From Desulfuromonas sp. SDB (GTDB taxonomy: Bacteria; SDB-A), in assembly GCA_001412365.1 (NCBI GenBank), contig LKUE01000274.1, positions 1 to 29,522 on the forward strand: a DNA stretch of 29,522 nt, read 5' to 3'. Under the pieces are notes generated by a model that was given only the letters and a program-made list of their open reading frames with translations, was not told the origin of the DNA and made no database searches. Of this stretch, positions 8,319-17,074 are shown piece by piece (within the stretch, counting starts at the first letter, position 1; each line of letters begins with the position of its first letter). The translations under genes and the position numbers were made by a program.

Positions 8319-9872
8319 CTACTTGATAATAAAAATTTTTCCAGTAAACACTGTTTGATTTATTGTTGCATAATAAGTATAAATTCCTGGTGTTTCAGTG
8401 TCAAAACTAAAATAATGCTGGTCACAAAATCTGCCCTTAACTAAATCCATAATTTTTCTTCCGGATAAGTCAAAAATATCAATTTCGACATCAACCGGCA
8501 CTGGTGAACTGAAAACTATAACCGGGAGATTTCTGTGGTCATATTTACACCTCAGTTGAATATCAGAATTATCTACCGGTAATAGTTCAACTGCGGTTTG
8601 CCCTCCTAACGCTCTAAACGCATTTATCTTACCTGCTCCTAAATTGCCAGATAAATAAAGAGGTTCATTAGGCAGTGAATCAGCCGAAGATAATAAGCGT
8701 TGAATAATCTGGTCATTGGTTTCAGAGGGGAATTGGCATCTGATTAAGGTAACTAATCCTGCCGTAACCGGGCAGGCCATGGAAGTTCCACTCATATTAC
8801 TGTAGGCGTTGTCAGGAATAGAAGATAAGATACTATCTCCGGGAGCAGAAATATCCACCCATGATCCATAGCAGGAGAAACTGGCTTTATGATCAGTATT
8901 ATCTGTTGCTGCTACTGCAATTACGTTATCCATACAGGCAGGATAGTGCAGAGCACTGTCATTGTCATTCCCCGCAGCGGCAACTACCACTATATCATAA
9001 TTATTATATGCTTCATTTATTGCGGTTTGCATCGTGCTATTGAAATCAGTTCCTCCAAAACTCATGGAAATAACATCAGCTCCGGTGGTACAGGCGTAAT
9101 AAATCCCTTCAATAGCCGCAGCATCATCAATTAAAATAAGAAATCCTGCCCTCACTCCAATTAATCCAATGCCGCTACCCACTGAGGCAATCCCGGTGGA
9201 ATTATTGGTCACCCCAGCAGCACAACCGGAACAATGAGTACCATGGGACTCGATAAAACCCCAAAATCCCGGATCGGGATCAGGATCATTGTCATAAAAA
9301 TCATATCCAGTAATCCAATTAGATGATAAATCTTCGTGATCCCAATCTATACCTACATCAATAATACATACCTTCTTGTTGTGATTGCCGGTTTGGATGT
9401 CCCATGCTTGTTCTGCATTTATATTGGGCAAAAACCACTGCTGAGAATACAGGGGATCATTTGGTACCAGGAGAGGATTAACAGGAAACTGATCTGTTTG
9501 GGAGTACAATTCTCTCTGATAATTCAAATCCACTGAAATGACTGCAGGTAAATTTCTAAATTCCTGACAAATTGAATTGATATCTTGGTTTGAATTGAAC
9601 TTGAACAGATAGATCATATCTAATCCATAATCAATATTACGGTTATAATCGTAATTTGGAATTATTTGTATGCATTCAGTGATTTCATACCGGTTTAATA
9701 TATGATTTATTTCTGGAATTGTAGATACAAGTTCAGTGTCAACAAAACTGAATTCAATTATATCTCTCAGATTATTATCAAATTTTACCAGAATCTGCCC
9801 AGGGACAAAAGATGAGCATATAAGTTGCAGAGGAAGCCAACAAATAATAAATAACCCATAAAATAATTTCAT
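8319..9872 (-). CDS. Compact secreted subtilisin-like protease with sorting domain
   Basis: At 517 residues this is the shortest of the four paralogues. It has a signal peptide (about 1-21), a prodomain beginning VPGQILVKF (about 23-120), and an S8 domain with Asp172 (IIDVG), His210 (HGTHCSG), Asn302 (AAAGND) and Ser364 (GTSMACP). The sorting domain (about 435-517, IFDLSGRK, ending KIFIIK) follows the catalytic domain almost directly, with no intervening beta domain. The GVEE motif is replaced by TAVELLP at the corresponding place. The ATG at 9872 follows GGAGG by four bases; the alternative TTG three bases upstream is less likely. It is the first gene after the terminator at 9952-9980 and is followed closely by the 847-residue protease gene. 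Confidence 0.92.
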   Translation of the reverse strand: MKLFYGLFIICWLPLQLICSSFVPGQILVKFDNNLRDIIEFSFVDTELVSTIPEINHILNRYEITECIQIIPNYDYNRNIDYGLDMIYLFKFNSNQDINSICQEFRNLPAVISVDLNYQRELYSQTDQFPVNPLLVPNDPLYSQQWFLPNINAEQAWDIQTGNHNKKVCIIDVGIDWDHEDLSSNWITGYDFYDNDPDPDPGFWGFIESHGTHCSGCAAGVTNNSTGIASVGSGIGLIGVRAGFLILIDDAAAIEGIYYACTTGADVISMSFGGTDFNSTMQTAINEAYNNYDIVVVAAAGNDNDSALHYPACMDNVIAVAATDNTDHKASFSCYGSWVDISAPGDSILSSIPDNAYSNMSGTSMACPVTAGLVTLIRCQFPSETNDQIIQRLLSSADSLPNEPLYLSGNLGAGKINAFRALGGQTAVELLPVDNSDIQLRCKYDHRNLPVIVFSSPVPVDVEIDIFDLSGRKIMDLVKGRFCDQHYFSFDTETPGIYTYYATINQTVFTGKIFIIK

Positions 9873-9902
9873 CAAACCTCCTTATTGAAATAATAATGAC
9901 AA

Positions 9903-9908
9903 ATTATA
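9903..9908 (-). promoter_or_regulatory. Possible -10 box for the two-protease unit
   Basis: A perfect TATAAT on the minus strand lies about 30 bases upstream of the 9872 start and just past the upstream terminator, where a promoter is expected. The matching -35 position is only a T-run, so support is weak. Confidence 0.35.
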
Positions 9909-9951
9909 TTACCATATTTCCGCAAAAAAAACTTAAAATCTGAAGGTAAAA

Positions 9952-9980
9952 AAAAGGAGTGCGGTAAAAGCACTCCTTTT
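9952..9980 (-). terminator. Intrinsic terminator after the propeller gene
   Basis: An 11-bp perfect stem (9970-9980 with 9952-9962, seven-base loop) contains GGAGTGC/GCACTCC and runs straight into a T-run on the minus strand. It lies about 20 bases after the stop of the gene at 10002-11720. Confidence 0.9.
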
Positions 9981-10001
9981 AACAGCATTTGTTAATTAAA
10001 A

Positions 10002-11720
10002 TTACTCAGCAACAATAATTTTACCGGAATAGGAAAATCCGCCGGAAGTCATGCGATAAATATAATTACCTGCGGAAACATCTGCATTCCAGTTGAAATT
10101 ATGATTTCCTGCAGAAAGATAACCGTTGATTAGGTCAGCTACTTCTCTTCCGCTGGCATCATATACTCTCAAGGTGGTCCTGGCGCCTTGGGGCAGGGAA
10201 AGTTTAAAGGTAAACTGGCGGTTATTTTGACTGGCAACCACCTTGTACATAGTGGGCACAACATTAACAGGCTGTTCTTCCACTCCTACCGTGTAGGGAC
10301 CAACCTGGGGAAGACCAAGATCAGTTACCACATTTAAACTTATATGATAGAGATTATTATGGTCTGTATCGTTAAGTGTTCCGCCTTCTTTGAAACATAC
10401 AATATGAACATTGCTGTTATTGTCCACATAGTATGAAGCACTGGGGAAATACCAGGCAAAGCTGTCACTAAGGAATGGTGCAGCAATCTGGACATCCCAG
10501 GTATTTCCACCATCGGTGGAGGTCATTCCGGTTAAACCATAAGGAGTGGAGCCTAAAGTATCATAAGCGGCGACACTGAATCCGTATAATACAATGTTTG
10601 TGTCCACATCATAGTAATAGCCCACGGTTGGAAATCCGGAGAGATGTTCAAAAGTGCCGGGATCGTTGTCAATTACCGCAACTGGATTCAGTGAATCAAA
10701 AGTGTAAGCTCCGGGAGTACCTCCGTTAGGTTTTATGAAATAAATCTCACCAAAGTGATAGCTGTAAGTCGGATCTTTGTGAGTATCCAATTTCGCCAGA
10801 ATATAAGGCATCTGGTTATAGTAATCTACAACCACGCTGTAGCCCATCCAGGTAAGAGAAATGGTATCCGCATTACCCAGGGTATCAATGATAGGAACAA
10901 TCATCATCTGATGAGGTGAACTCCAGGTCATTCCATAATCAGTGGTTTCCATATACCAGTTCTTGATCCAGGTATTGGCGACATCCTGTCTTCCGAAATA
11001 CATGAAGGCATAACCACTATCACCACGGTCAATCATCGGGGCAACTTGACCGGTAGCAGAACCGCAGGGAAATATTACCGTAGAATCCCAGGTAGATCCT
11101 CCATCAGTTGAAGTAAATCCATAGATATCATCATTTCCGGCATCTGCACCGGTACCAAAGCGATGTCCGTCGTCCCATACCACTCCGGTGGGGAAATAAG
11201 TTATGGCTGCAGCCATGACAGTGGGAGTAAACAACTGAAATGGAGTTAATTCGTCATAAGTATAATAGGTATTGCCGGTAGTGCCAGGATAATATCTTTC
11301 CAACCAGTAAATATGGGCAGTAGCGGAATAGGGATAAGTATTGTCATTTTCATCCCACATTTGTGCCTGATGAGGATAAGTTCTCATACAGTTTCCAGTT
11401 CCCACTTGGGCAGGAGTCCAATTGGCGCCGCCGTCGGTTGAATAAGCCTGATAGAACACCTGAAAGTCATTGGGATCAGTAGTGGTTTGAGAAAAAATCA
11501 CGGACACTGTATCCCCCCTGACTATCACATTCCTTCCCGGTTGTACTATTCCCCGGTAGTTTGCATCAGGAGTAATAAGCACGGTATCTGATGCTTTTGA
11601 GCCAATGCGGGAATAATTTGAGATGGGAGTAATCTGGTCAGGATTTAATACTCCCTGATCGGAAAATACCATTCCCGTCAGCATAACAAAAATACAAATC
11701 ATCACAGCAAACTTTTTCAT
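10002..11720 (-). CDS. Secreted Asp-box (BNR-type) beta-propeller protein with sorting domain
   Basis: The 572-residue protein has a signal peptide (1-20, cleavage near VFS-DQG) and a central region with at least four Asp-box motifs of the S/T-x-D-x-G-x-T/N-W type: STDGGANW (94-101), STDGGSTW (204-211), TTDYGMTW (259-266) and STDGGNTW (near 408). Asp boxes mark beta-propellers of the sialidase superfamily and related glycan or protein binders. I see no sialidase FRIP motif, so an enzymatic call is not made. GVEEQP at 479-484 precedes a sorting domain with RVYDASGRE. The ATG at 11720 follows AGGAGG by eight bases; the GTG two codons upstream is too close to that site. It has a strong upstream promoter and a close paralogue at 14655-16370. 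Confidence 0.88.
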   Translation of the reverse strand: MKKFAVMICIFVMLTGMVFSDQGVLNPDQITPISNYSRIGSKASDTVLITPDANYRGIVQPGRNVIVRGDTVSVIFSQTTTDPNDFQVFYQAYSTDGGANWTPAQVGTGNCMRTYPHQAQMWDENDNTYPYSATAHIYWLERYYPGTTGNTYYTYDELTPFQLFTPTVMAAAITYFPTGVVWDDGHRFGTGADAGNDDIYGFTSTDGGSTWDSTVIFPCGSATGQVAPMIDRGDSGYAFMYFGRQDVANTWIKNWYMETTDYGMTWSSPHQMMIVPIIDTLGNADTISLTWMGYSVVVDYYNQMPYILAKLDTHKDPTYSYHFGEIYFIKPNGGTPGAYTFDSLNPVAVIDNDPGTFEHLSGFPTVGYYYDVDTNIVLYGFSVAAYDTLGSTPYGLTGMTSTDGGNTWDVQIAAPFLSDSFAWYFPSASYYVDNNSNVHIVCFKEGGTLNDTDHNNLYHISLNVVTDLGLPQVGPYTVGVEEQPVNVVPTMYKVVASQNNRQFTFKLSLPQGARTTLRVYDASGREVADLINGYLSAGNHNFNWNADVSAGNYIYRMTSGGFSYSGKIIVAE

Positions 11721-11837
11721 GTTCACTACCTCCTTTTTTTAACAATTATAAATACAACTAATATAAAATTTAATTCAAGAAAAAAAGAAAAAAATTTAGT
11801 CATTTTCAGTAACCACCACTTATACTAAACTATTAGT

Positions 11838-11866
11838 ATTATAATTCAATATGACTAATTAGTCAA
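11838..11866 (-). promoter_or_regulatory. Strong sigma70-like promoter of the propeller gene
   Basis: On the minus strand TTGACT (11861-11866, 5/6) and a perfect TATAAT (11838-11843) are 17 bases apart. The predicted start near 11831 gives a leader of about 110 nt, which includes a pyrimidine tract. This lets the propeller gene be expressed independently of the 855-residue protein gene upstream. Confidence 0.7.
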
Positions 11867-11923
11867 TTACAATGTGGGGAAATTTTATCCCCAAACCGTA
11901 AAAATAATCTAATTTATGAACAA

Positions 11924-14491
11924 TTACTTTATAACTACAAACTTGCCCACCTGAGTGTTCCCGCTGGGATCCTCCACTGCAAACAAATATATTCCGCTGG
12001 CAACTAACTGGGTATCATTGGATATCAAATTCCAATCTTCGGTTCCGCTGTTATTTTCACTTCCGTCGTGCTCCAGAACTTTAACCAGATCTCCAGTCAG
12101 GGTGTAAATGCGGATGGTGCATACTTCAGGAAGATTGATAAAAGAGATCCTCCGGGAATGTTCAGTCCAGCCGGTTCTGGCAGGATCTTCCCAGGGTTCT
12201 GCCCCGGAAGAGTAATCAATATCCCCCCGGTAAGGATTGGGCACCACCATCACCGGGCTATCATCGTTTAACTGTCGGGGAGCAGGAGAAGGAACTACGT
12301 AAAAAGCATTGCTGCCTTTGGAAGATTCCAGGGGGGTAACCCCGGTTTGAGGATTTCCAAAATCAAATCCGGTAATTGCATAGTATATAGGATGTAATAA
12401 AGTTACATTAGAATCCACAAACACATAGCGGTATTCATTGCGGTATTTTTCCAAGGGAGAAAAATCAGGATTTTCATCTAATTGATAATTGAGCTGATAA
12501 GCAGTATCGGCATAATTAGCATCTGGAGCTCTAATCGTATCATATTCTAACCAAAAGCCGAAAGCATACTCCGGTTTTGATGGAACTAGAATAGTATCTG
12601 AACCCGGCAAAGTATCCGCAGGATTTAAAAATATATATCTTTCTGCCCGGTCCCATTGATGAAGCATAGTCCATCCGGCAATTTCTCTTTCCGTATTGGA
12701 ATAGCTTTTGTAAATTCGGTAACCCTGGAAATCTTCATAATTTGGTACAAACGGATCAGTTTTGACCTGTTCATCAGGAAGAACATTCCATAAAGAATCA
12801 CGGTCAGGATTAGTGGGTACTTTTTCCCTCTTTCCCCATAGTATGGTTACATCAGTAGACCTGGGAACGCCGGGAATTACCAGCATTTGGGAAAAGTTGG
12901 GAGGAGGGGGTCCGGCAAAATCAGGAATTCCGTCTCCGGTCCAGTCAATGGTGTCGCCATTGATTACAATGGGCTCAGGCCAGTGGAAGAAAGGATCGGT
13001 AGTGTCACAGATGGAAGTATCCGAAGGGGTGGGCCATCCTACCACTGTATCCGTTCCCCAGGGAACCGAGGTAATCACATTGGGATTATCGTAGACATCC
13101 AGAGCCCACCGGGCATTTGTTCCCAAATCAGTAAAGTCATATCTGGACGGGGACCATGAATTTTCTCTGGTAACCATGGTATCTCCGGGCTGGGCATAAG
13201 GATGATTAGACCAAAGGGGAACATCTGAGTAAAGCTGGAAATTTTCTCCGCCAATGTAAGCGATAGTTATAGGTACGCTATCACCGGGTTGGAAAGTAGA
13301 ATCAGTAACGGGGATACCATTTCTTAGTGCGGGATAAATTGGTCCGAAGGATAATAAATAACGGGTATCGTTAAAAAGAGTATCCGTCCTTCCCGGATAA
13401 CTTATATCAATCTGGTCAGGATCAAAAGAACCATTAGCCATGTACAGCCATTTCAATATATCTGAACGGGGATCGTCATAGCTGGGTGTTCCTGGCTGAG
13501 GATCACCCGGGGAAAATTGAGAATTCAGCTGAGTCAGCAGAATATCATAAGGATTATCAGGAAATGCAGGTCCCCAGTCAGCAATGATATCATTCTGATT
13601 ACCGTACCACCAGTTGAAAGAAGTTCCTAGATAGGGATTAGGGGTTCTTAAAATCCTGCATCCGGTTACATCGGGAGTTATCAAACCGGCACAATTTTCC
13701 TGAAAGCCGATCAGCGCGGCATTAGCCAGCCATGCAGTTTTAATACTATCCTTGGGATTATCCGGATTTCCTCCGTATTGCAGAGGAATTGAGGCAATAA
13801 AACCGCAGGCATCGTCCTGGGCTTTGGGACTCTGATAAAGTGCTCCGGTAGGTCCGCAGTCTCCATCCATGTACAGACCCATATATACTTCTTTTAAATT
13901 CTTTCTGCCGATATTTTTCACCCAGAAATCAATAATGATAAAATCTTCCGCATAGCTGTAACTCCAGGCATAGCTGTTCTGCCTAACTTCTATTCCCAAG
14001 GGTCTATGCCAGGGACCCATTTCAGGAATAGTAGGATCGGTATAGGTATCGGTGTAAACTGCCAGAAAATCCAATTCAGACACGGCGGTGGTATCAAAGA
14101 CAGGAGAATTAGGTTTGTTGGACCGCTCCACAATAGTATCACCGGGATTACATCCAGGCCACATTTCTTTAACATGAAGCCATCCGTCTCCACCTACCGA
14201 ACATATAGTATCCCTGCCCACAATTGCACCAATCCACAGGCAGCCCTTGAACAAGTACTCCTGGTTGGAATAAGCGGGGAAAATACAGGAATAAGGCTCA
14301 GTACCCCATTCTCCGTCATTTCCAAAAAAACCGTAGTTGGTAAAAGTCAGCCAGATATTACTGGCATTTTGATTTTTAAATTGAGTGGTTGGATTAACTG
14401 TGTACGGAGAGTAAATTTCTTCAGTAGTTGACAACAACAAAGATGTAGTCGCCAAGGTAAGTATTACTGTAACGAGTAAAATCTTCCTCAT
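11924..14491 (-). CDS. Large secreted surface protein of unknown function with sorting domain (copy B)
   Basis: This 855-residue protein has an N-terminal signal peptide (about 1-21) and a long conserved region rich in aromatic and Asp residues that I cannot assign to a named family. Around 516-524 DWTGDGIPD resembles an Asp-rich calcium-binding loop. Residues of about 530-720 include YEDFQGYRIYKSYS and look like a fibronectin-III-type segment. The last ~90 residues (VMVVPNPYRGD, then RIYTLTGDLVKVLEHDG, ending GKFVVIK) are a FlgD-like/T9SS-type sorting domain. It is very similar throughout to the 856-residue protein at 18196-20766, and the C-terminal ends are nearly identical. ATG 14491 follows GGGAGG by five bases. 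Being secreted and repeatedly paired with the propeller protein, it is likely a surface component; a binding role is inference. Confidence 0.85.
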   Translation of the reverse strand: MRKILLVTVILTLATTSLLLSTTEEIYSPYTVNPTTQFKNQNASNIWLTFTNYGFFGNDGEWGTEPYSCIFPAYSNQEYLFKGCLWIGAIVGRDTICSVGGDGWLHVKEMWPGCNPGDTIVERSNKPNSPVFDTTAVSELDFLAVYTDTYTDPTIPEMGPWHRPLGIEVRQNSYAWSYSYAEDFIIIDFWVKNIGRKNLKEVYMGLYMDGDCGPTGALYQSPKAQDDACGFIASIPLQYGGNPDNPKDSIKTAWLANAALIGFQENCAGLITPDVTGCRILRTPNPYLGTSFNWWYGNQNDIIADWGPAFPDNPYDILLTQLNSQFSPGDPQPGTPSYDDPRSDILKWLYMANGSFDPDQIDISYPGRTDTLFNDTRYLLSFGPIYPALRNGIPVTDSTFQPGDSVPITIAYIGGENFQLYSDVPLWSNHPYAQPGDTMVTRENSWSPSRYDFTDLGTNARWALDVYDNPNVITSVPWGTDTVVGWPTPSDTSICDTTDPFFHWPEPIVINGDTIDWTGDGIPDFAGPPPPNFSQMLVIPGVPRSTDVTILWGKREKVPTNPDRDSLWNVLPDEQVKTDPFVPNYEDFQGYRIYKSYSNTEREIAGWTMLHQWDRAERYIFLNPADTLPGSDTILVPSKPEYAFGFWLEYDTIRAPDANYADTAYQLNYQLDENPDFSPLEKYRNEYRYVFVDSNVTLLHPIYYAITGFDFGNPQTGVTPLESSKGSNAFYVVPSPAPRQLNDDSPVMVVPNPYRGDIDYSSGAEPWEDPARTGWTEHSRRISFINLPEVCTIRIYTLTGDLVKVLEHDGSENNSGTEDWNLISNDTQLVASGIYLFAVEDPSGNTQVGKFVVIK
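12030..12091. repeat. 62-bp block identical to 18302-18363
   Basis: This block inside the C-terminal coding part of the 855-residue protein is identical at all 62 bases to the same place in the paralogue, including third-codon positions, while the flanks differ at synonymous sites. It encodes part of the sorting domain around KVLEHDG and ENNSGTEDW. Confidence 0.85.
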
Positions 14492-14604
14492 TACAACCTC
14501 CCTTAATTATGCTAATAATTTATTTAAACGCTATATAGACATGTAACATAATAGTTTATATTTAAATTAATTATTAAGCAATAAAATATTATTATAAAAA
14601 AAAA

Positions 14605-14624
14605 GGAGCGCAATTAAGCGCTCC
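14605..14624 (-). terminator. Intrinsic terminator closing the TonB/PorV operon
   Basis: A 7-bp perfect stem (GGAGCGC/GCGCTCC, 14618-14624 with 14605-14611, six-base loop) is followed on the minus strand by nine T residues. It lies about 30 bases after the stop of the propeller gene at 14655. I see no convincing promoter in the remaining AT-rich gap before the gene at 14491. Confidence 0.9.
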
Positions 14625-14654
14625 CTTTAAAGCCCGAACCAGAATTTATGATTT

Positions 14655-16370
14655 TTACTGAGTGATAAAAATCTTGCCGGACTGAGAATATCCGCCAGAA
14701 GTCATCCGGTAAATATAATTACCTGATGATACATCAGCATTCCAGCTGATATTATAGGTTCCGGCAGTAAGATAACTGTTGACCAAGTCAGCAACTTGTC
14801 TTCCGCTAGCATCGTAAATTCTCAGCGAAGTTCTGGCTCCTTCTGGTATTGAAAGTTCAAAAGTGCAAAGTCCGCTGTTTTGACGGGCAACCACGTTGTA
14901 CATGGAAGGTATTACATTAATCGGCTGTTCTTCCACTCCAACCGTATAAGGTCCAGGATTAGGTAATCCCAGGTCATTGACCACGTCAAAGCTGACGTGA
15001 TACAAATTTAAATTGTCAGGATCATTGTGAGTGTCTTCTTTTATGCATACTACATGGACATGGTTGTTGTTGTCCAGATAATATGATGCGCTGGGGAAGT
15101 ACCATCCAAAACTGTCACTTAGAAAAGGTGCGGCAATTTGAACATCCCAAGTGTTGCCCTCGTCAGTAGAAGTCAAACCCATTAGAGCAGGATACTGACT
15201 AGCCATTGTATCTATTAAAGCAAGACTGAATCCGTACAAAACAATGTTTTCACTTTGATCGTAGTAGTATCCGATGGTGGGATAAGCGGAGAGATGTTCA
15301 AATACATTAGGATCGTTATCAATAACTGGATATGCATTAGTTGAATCAAAAGTCCAAGCTCCGGCTGATCCGCCGTTAGGTTTAATGAAGTAAATTTCAC
15401 CGAAGTTATAACTGCTGGTGGGATCTTTTCCGTAGTCTAATTTTGCTAGAATGTAAGGTGTTTTATTGTAGAAATTAACTACTGCACTGTAGCCCTGCCA
15501 GGTCAAGGACAAGGTGTCAGCATTGCCTAAAGTATCAATTATATCCACCACCATCATCATATGGGGGGAAGTCCAGGTCACGCCGTAGTCAGTAGATTCA
15601 ATATACCAGTTCTTGATCCAAGTATTGGCAACATCTTGTCTTCCAAAATACATGAACACATAGCCGTCGTCTCCCCGGTCAATCATGGGGGCAACCTGTC
15701 CAGTAGCAGAACCGGCAGGAAATATTACTGTAGAATCCCAAGTGGCTCCGGCGTCAGTTGAAGTAAATCCATAGATATCATCACTTACGGCATCGCAACC
15801 GGTGCCGAAACGATGTCCGTCATCCCACACCACTCCGGTGGGAAAGTAAGTTATGGCTGCAGCCATCTCTACGGGGGTGAACAACTGGAATGGAGTTAAT
15901 TCATCATAGGAATAATAAGTATTACCGGTGGTTCCAGGATAATATCTTTCCAGCCAGTAAGCGTAAGCAGTGGCGGAATAGGGATAGATGGTGTCGTTTT
16001 CATCCCACATCTGAGCCTGGTGGGGATAAGTTCTCATGCAGTTGCCGGTTCCGACCTGAGCAGGGGTCCAGTTTGCTCCGCCGTCGGTGGAATAAGCCTG
16101 GTAGAATACCTGAAAATCATTGGGGTCAGTAGTAGTCTGGGAATAGATTACTGATACCGTATCCCCTCTGACAATTACATTTCTACCCGGTTGGCAGATA
16201 CCTCTCCAGTTTGCATTAGGCGAAATCAGAACGGTGTCTGATGCTTTACTGGAGTATACCGAATAATTCTCAATCGGTACTACTTGGTCATGGTTGTAGA
16301 TTGCCTGGTCAGCAAATACTGTCGAGGCAAATAACAATGCCATCATAATAATAATTGCAAAGTTTTTCAT
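14655..16370 (-). CDS. Secreted Asp-box (BNR-type) beta-propeller protein with sorting domain, operon copy
   Basis: This 571-residue paralogue of the protein at 10002-11720 keeps the same layout: signal peptide (about 1-21), Asp-box motifs (STDGGANW, STDAGATW, STDYGVTW, STDEGNTW), GVEEQP 94 residues from the end, and a sorting domain with RIYDASGRQ ending in KIFITQ. No sialidase catalytic motif is visible. The longest frame starts at 16439 inside the upstream exbB-like gene; ATG 16370 is chosen because AGGAGG lies nine bases upstream and a signal peptide follows at once. It is the last gene of the operon, 16 bases after the exbB-like stop. It is probably a surface-displayed binding or scaffold protein, with ligand unknown. 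Confidence 0.88.
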   Translation of the reverse strand: MKNFAIIIMMALLFASTVFADQAIYNHDQVVPIENYSVYSSKASDTVLISPNANWRGICQPGRNVIVRGDTVSVIYSQTTTDPNDFQVFYQAYSTDGGANWTPAQVGTGNCMRTYPHQAQMWDENDTIYPYSATAYAYWLERYYPGTTGNTYYSYDELTPFQLFTPVEMAAAITYFPTGVVWDDGHRFGTGCDAVSDDIYGFTSTDAGATWDSTVIFPAGSATGQVAPMIDRGDDGYVFMYFGRQDVANTWIKNWYIESTDYGVTWTSPHMMMVVDIIDTLGNADTLSLTWQGYSAVVNFYNKTPYILAKLDYGKDPTSSYNFGEIYFIKPNGGSAGAWTFDSTNAYPVIDNDPNVFEHLSAYPTIGYYYDQSENIVLYGFSLALIDTMASQYPALMGLTSTDEGNTWDVQIAAPFLSDSFGWYFPSASYYLDNNNHVHVVCIKEDTHNDPDNLNLYHVSFDVVNDLGLPNPGPYTVGVEEQPINVIPSMYNVVARQNSGLCTFELSIPEGARTSLRIYDASGRQVADLVNSYLTAGTYNISWNADVSSGNYIYRMTSGGYSQSGKIFITQ

Positions 16371-16386
16371 CCGAAAAAACCTCCTG

Positions 16387-17046
16387 TTAAATAGCTTTTT
16401 GTAACTCATTGGCTCGGGCTCTGCCAAGGAGAAAATCAATAACTTTTACCGAAATGTATTCAACATCCTTGGTAATTTCATTAATTCTTGAAGTAAAATA
16501 TACATGAAAAGCGCTGACCGGAAAAGCAATTAATAGACCAGTGGCAGTAGTAATTAAAGCCACTTGAATACCGCTGGCGACTAACACCGGATCAACGGTG
16601 GCTGCCTTGGCAATGGAGTCAAATGCCATCATCATTCCCACTACTGTTCCTAAAAATCCAATAAGCGGAGCAATGGTGGAAACTGCGGCAAGAACATCCA
16701 ATCCCTTATCTAAAGTTTCCAGTTCTCTTATCGCGGAAAGATTAACTGCATCCTCTAAAGCAAATTTCTTTTCTTGTTCTTCTAAATCACCGTATTTATT
16801 ATTCTGATTGATTAACGAAGCTACAATCCTGGATAATGCAGTATTATAAGAGGTGCATACTTCCAATGCCTTTTTTCCTTTATCTTCTTGGGAAAAAGAA
16901 TTGACAAAATCAGAAATAAAACCTTTCTGCTTTTTAGAAACTAAGTTCAGAACAATTAACCTTTCAAAAATTGTCGCCACTCCGACTACACTTGATATCA
17001 GAAGCAACCACATTGCCCATCCGCCTTTTGCAAATAACTCTAGCAC
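16387..17046 (-). CDS. exbB: Second ExbB/TolQ-type proton-channel protein, next to PorV-like gene
   Basis: The 219-residue protein has the three-helix pattern of MotA/TolQ/ExbB proteins, which form the inner-membrane stator with ExbD-type partners. TM1 is about 10-31, TM2 about 117-140 (APLIGFLGTVVGMMMAF) and TM3 about 162-184 (VALITTATGLLIAF). It is a clear paralogue of the ExbB at 22428-23105. It has no ExbD beside it: its neighbours are the PorV-like barrel upstream and a sorting-domain protein downstream. It starts at a GTG (17046) nine bases after AGGAGG. A 12-bp hairpin (17075-17112) precedes it. It may share the ExbD proteins of the same operon or drive a different process such as secretion; this is open. 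The symbol reflects family only. Confidence 0.88.
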   Translation of the reverse strand: MLELFAKGGWAMWLLLISSVVGVATIFERLIVLNLVSKKQKGFISDFVNSFSQEDKGKKALEVCTSYNTALSRIVASLINQNNKYGDLEEQEKKFALEDAVNLSAIRELETLDKGLDVLAAVSTIAPLIGFLGTVVGMMMAFDSIAKAATVDPVLVASGIQVALITTATGLLIAFPVSAFHVYFTSRINEITKDVEYISVKVIDFLLGRARANELQKAI

Positions 17047-17074
17047 CTAAGATTACCTCCTTTTATTCTCATTC

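Noticed and set aside
3598-9134. Many plus-strand open frames of 60-110 codons opposite the proteases
   Set aside because: They lie antisense to well-supported genes, lack ribosome sites and encode nothing recognisable.
11875-11893. Hairpin TGGGGA/TCCCCA after the 855-residue protein gene as a terminator
   Set aside because: The stem is only six base pairs and is not followed by a T-run; it remains possible but is not supported.
10002-16370. Calling the two Asp-box proteins sialidases
   Set aside because: Asp boxes are present but no FRIP motif or recognisable sialidase catalytic residues were seen, and Asp boxes also occur in non-enzymatic propellers.
16387-17046. A flagellar MotA reading of the second ExbB-like gene
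   Set aside because: At 219 residues with three helices and near-identity to the local exbB in its signature, it fits ExbB/TolQ; MotA has four helices and no motB is near.
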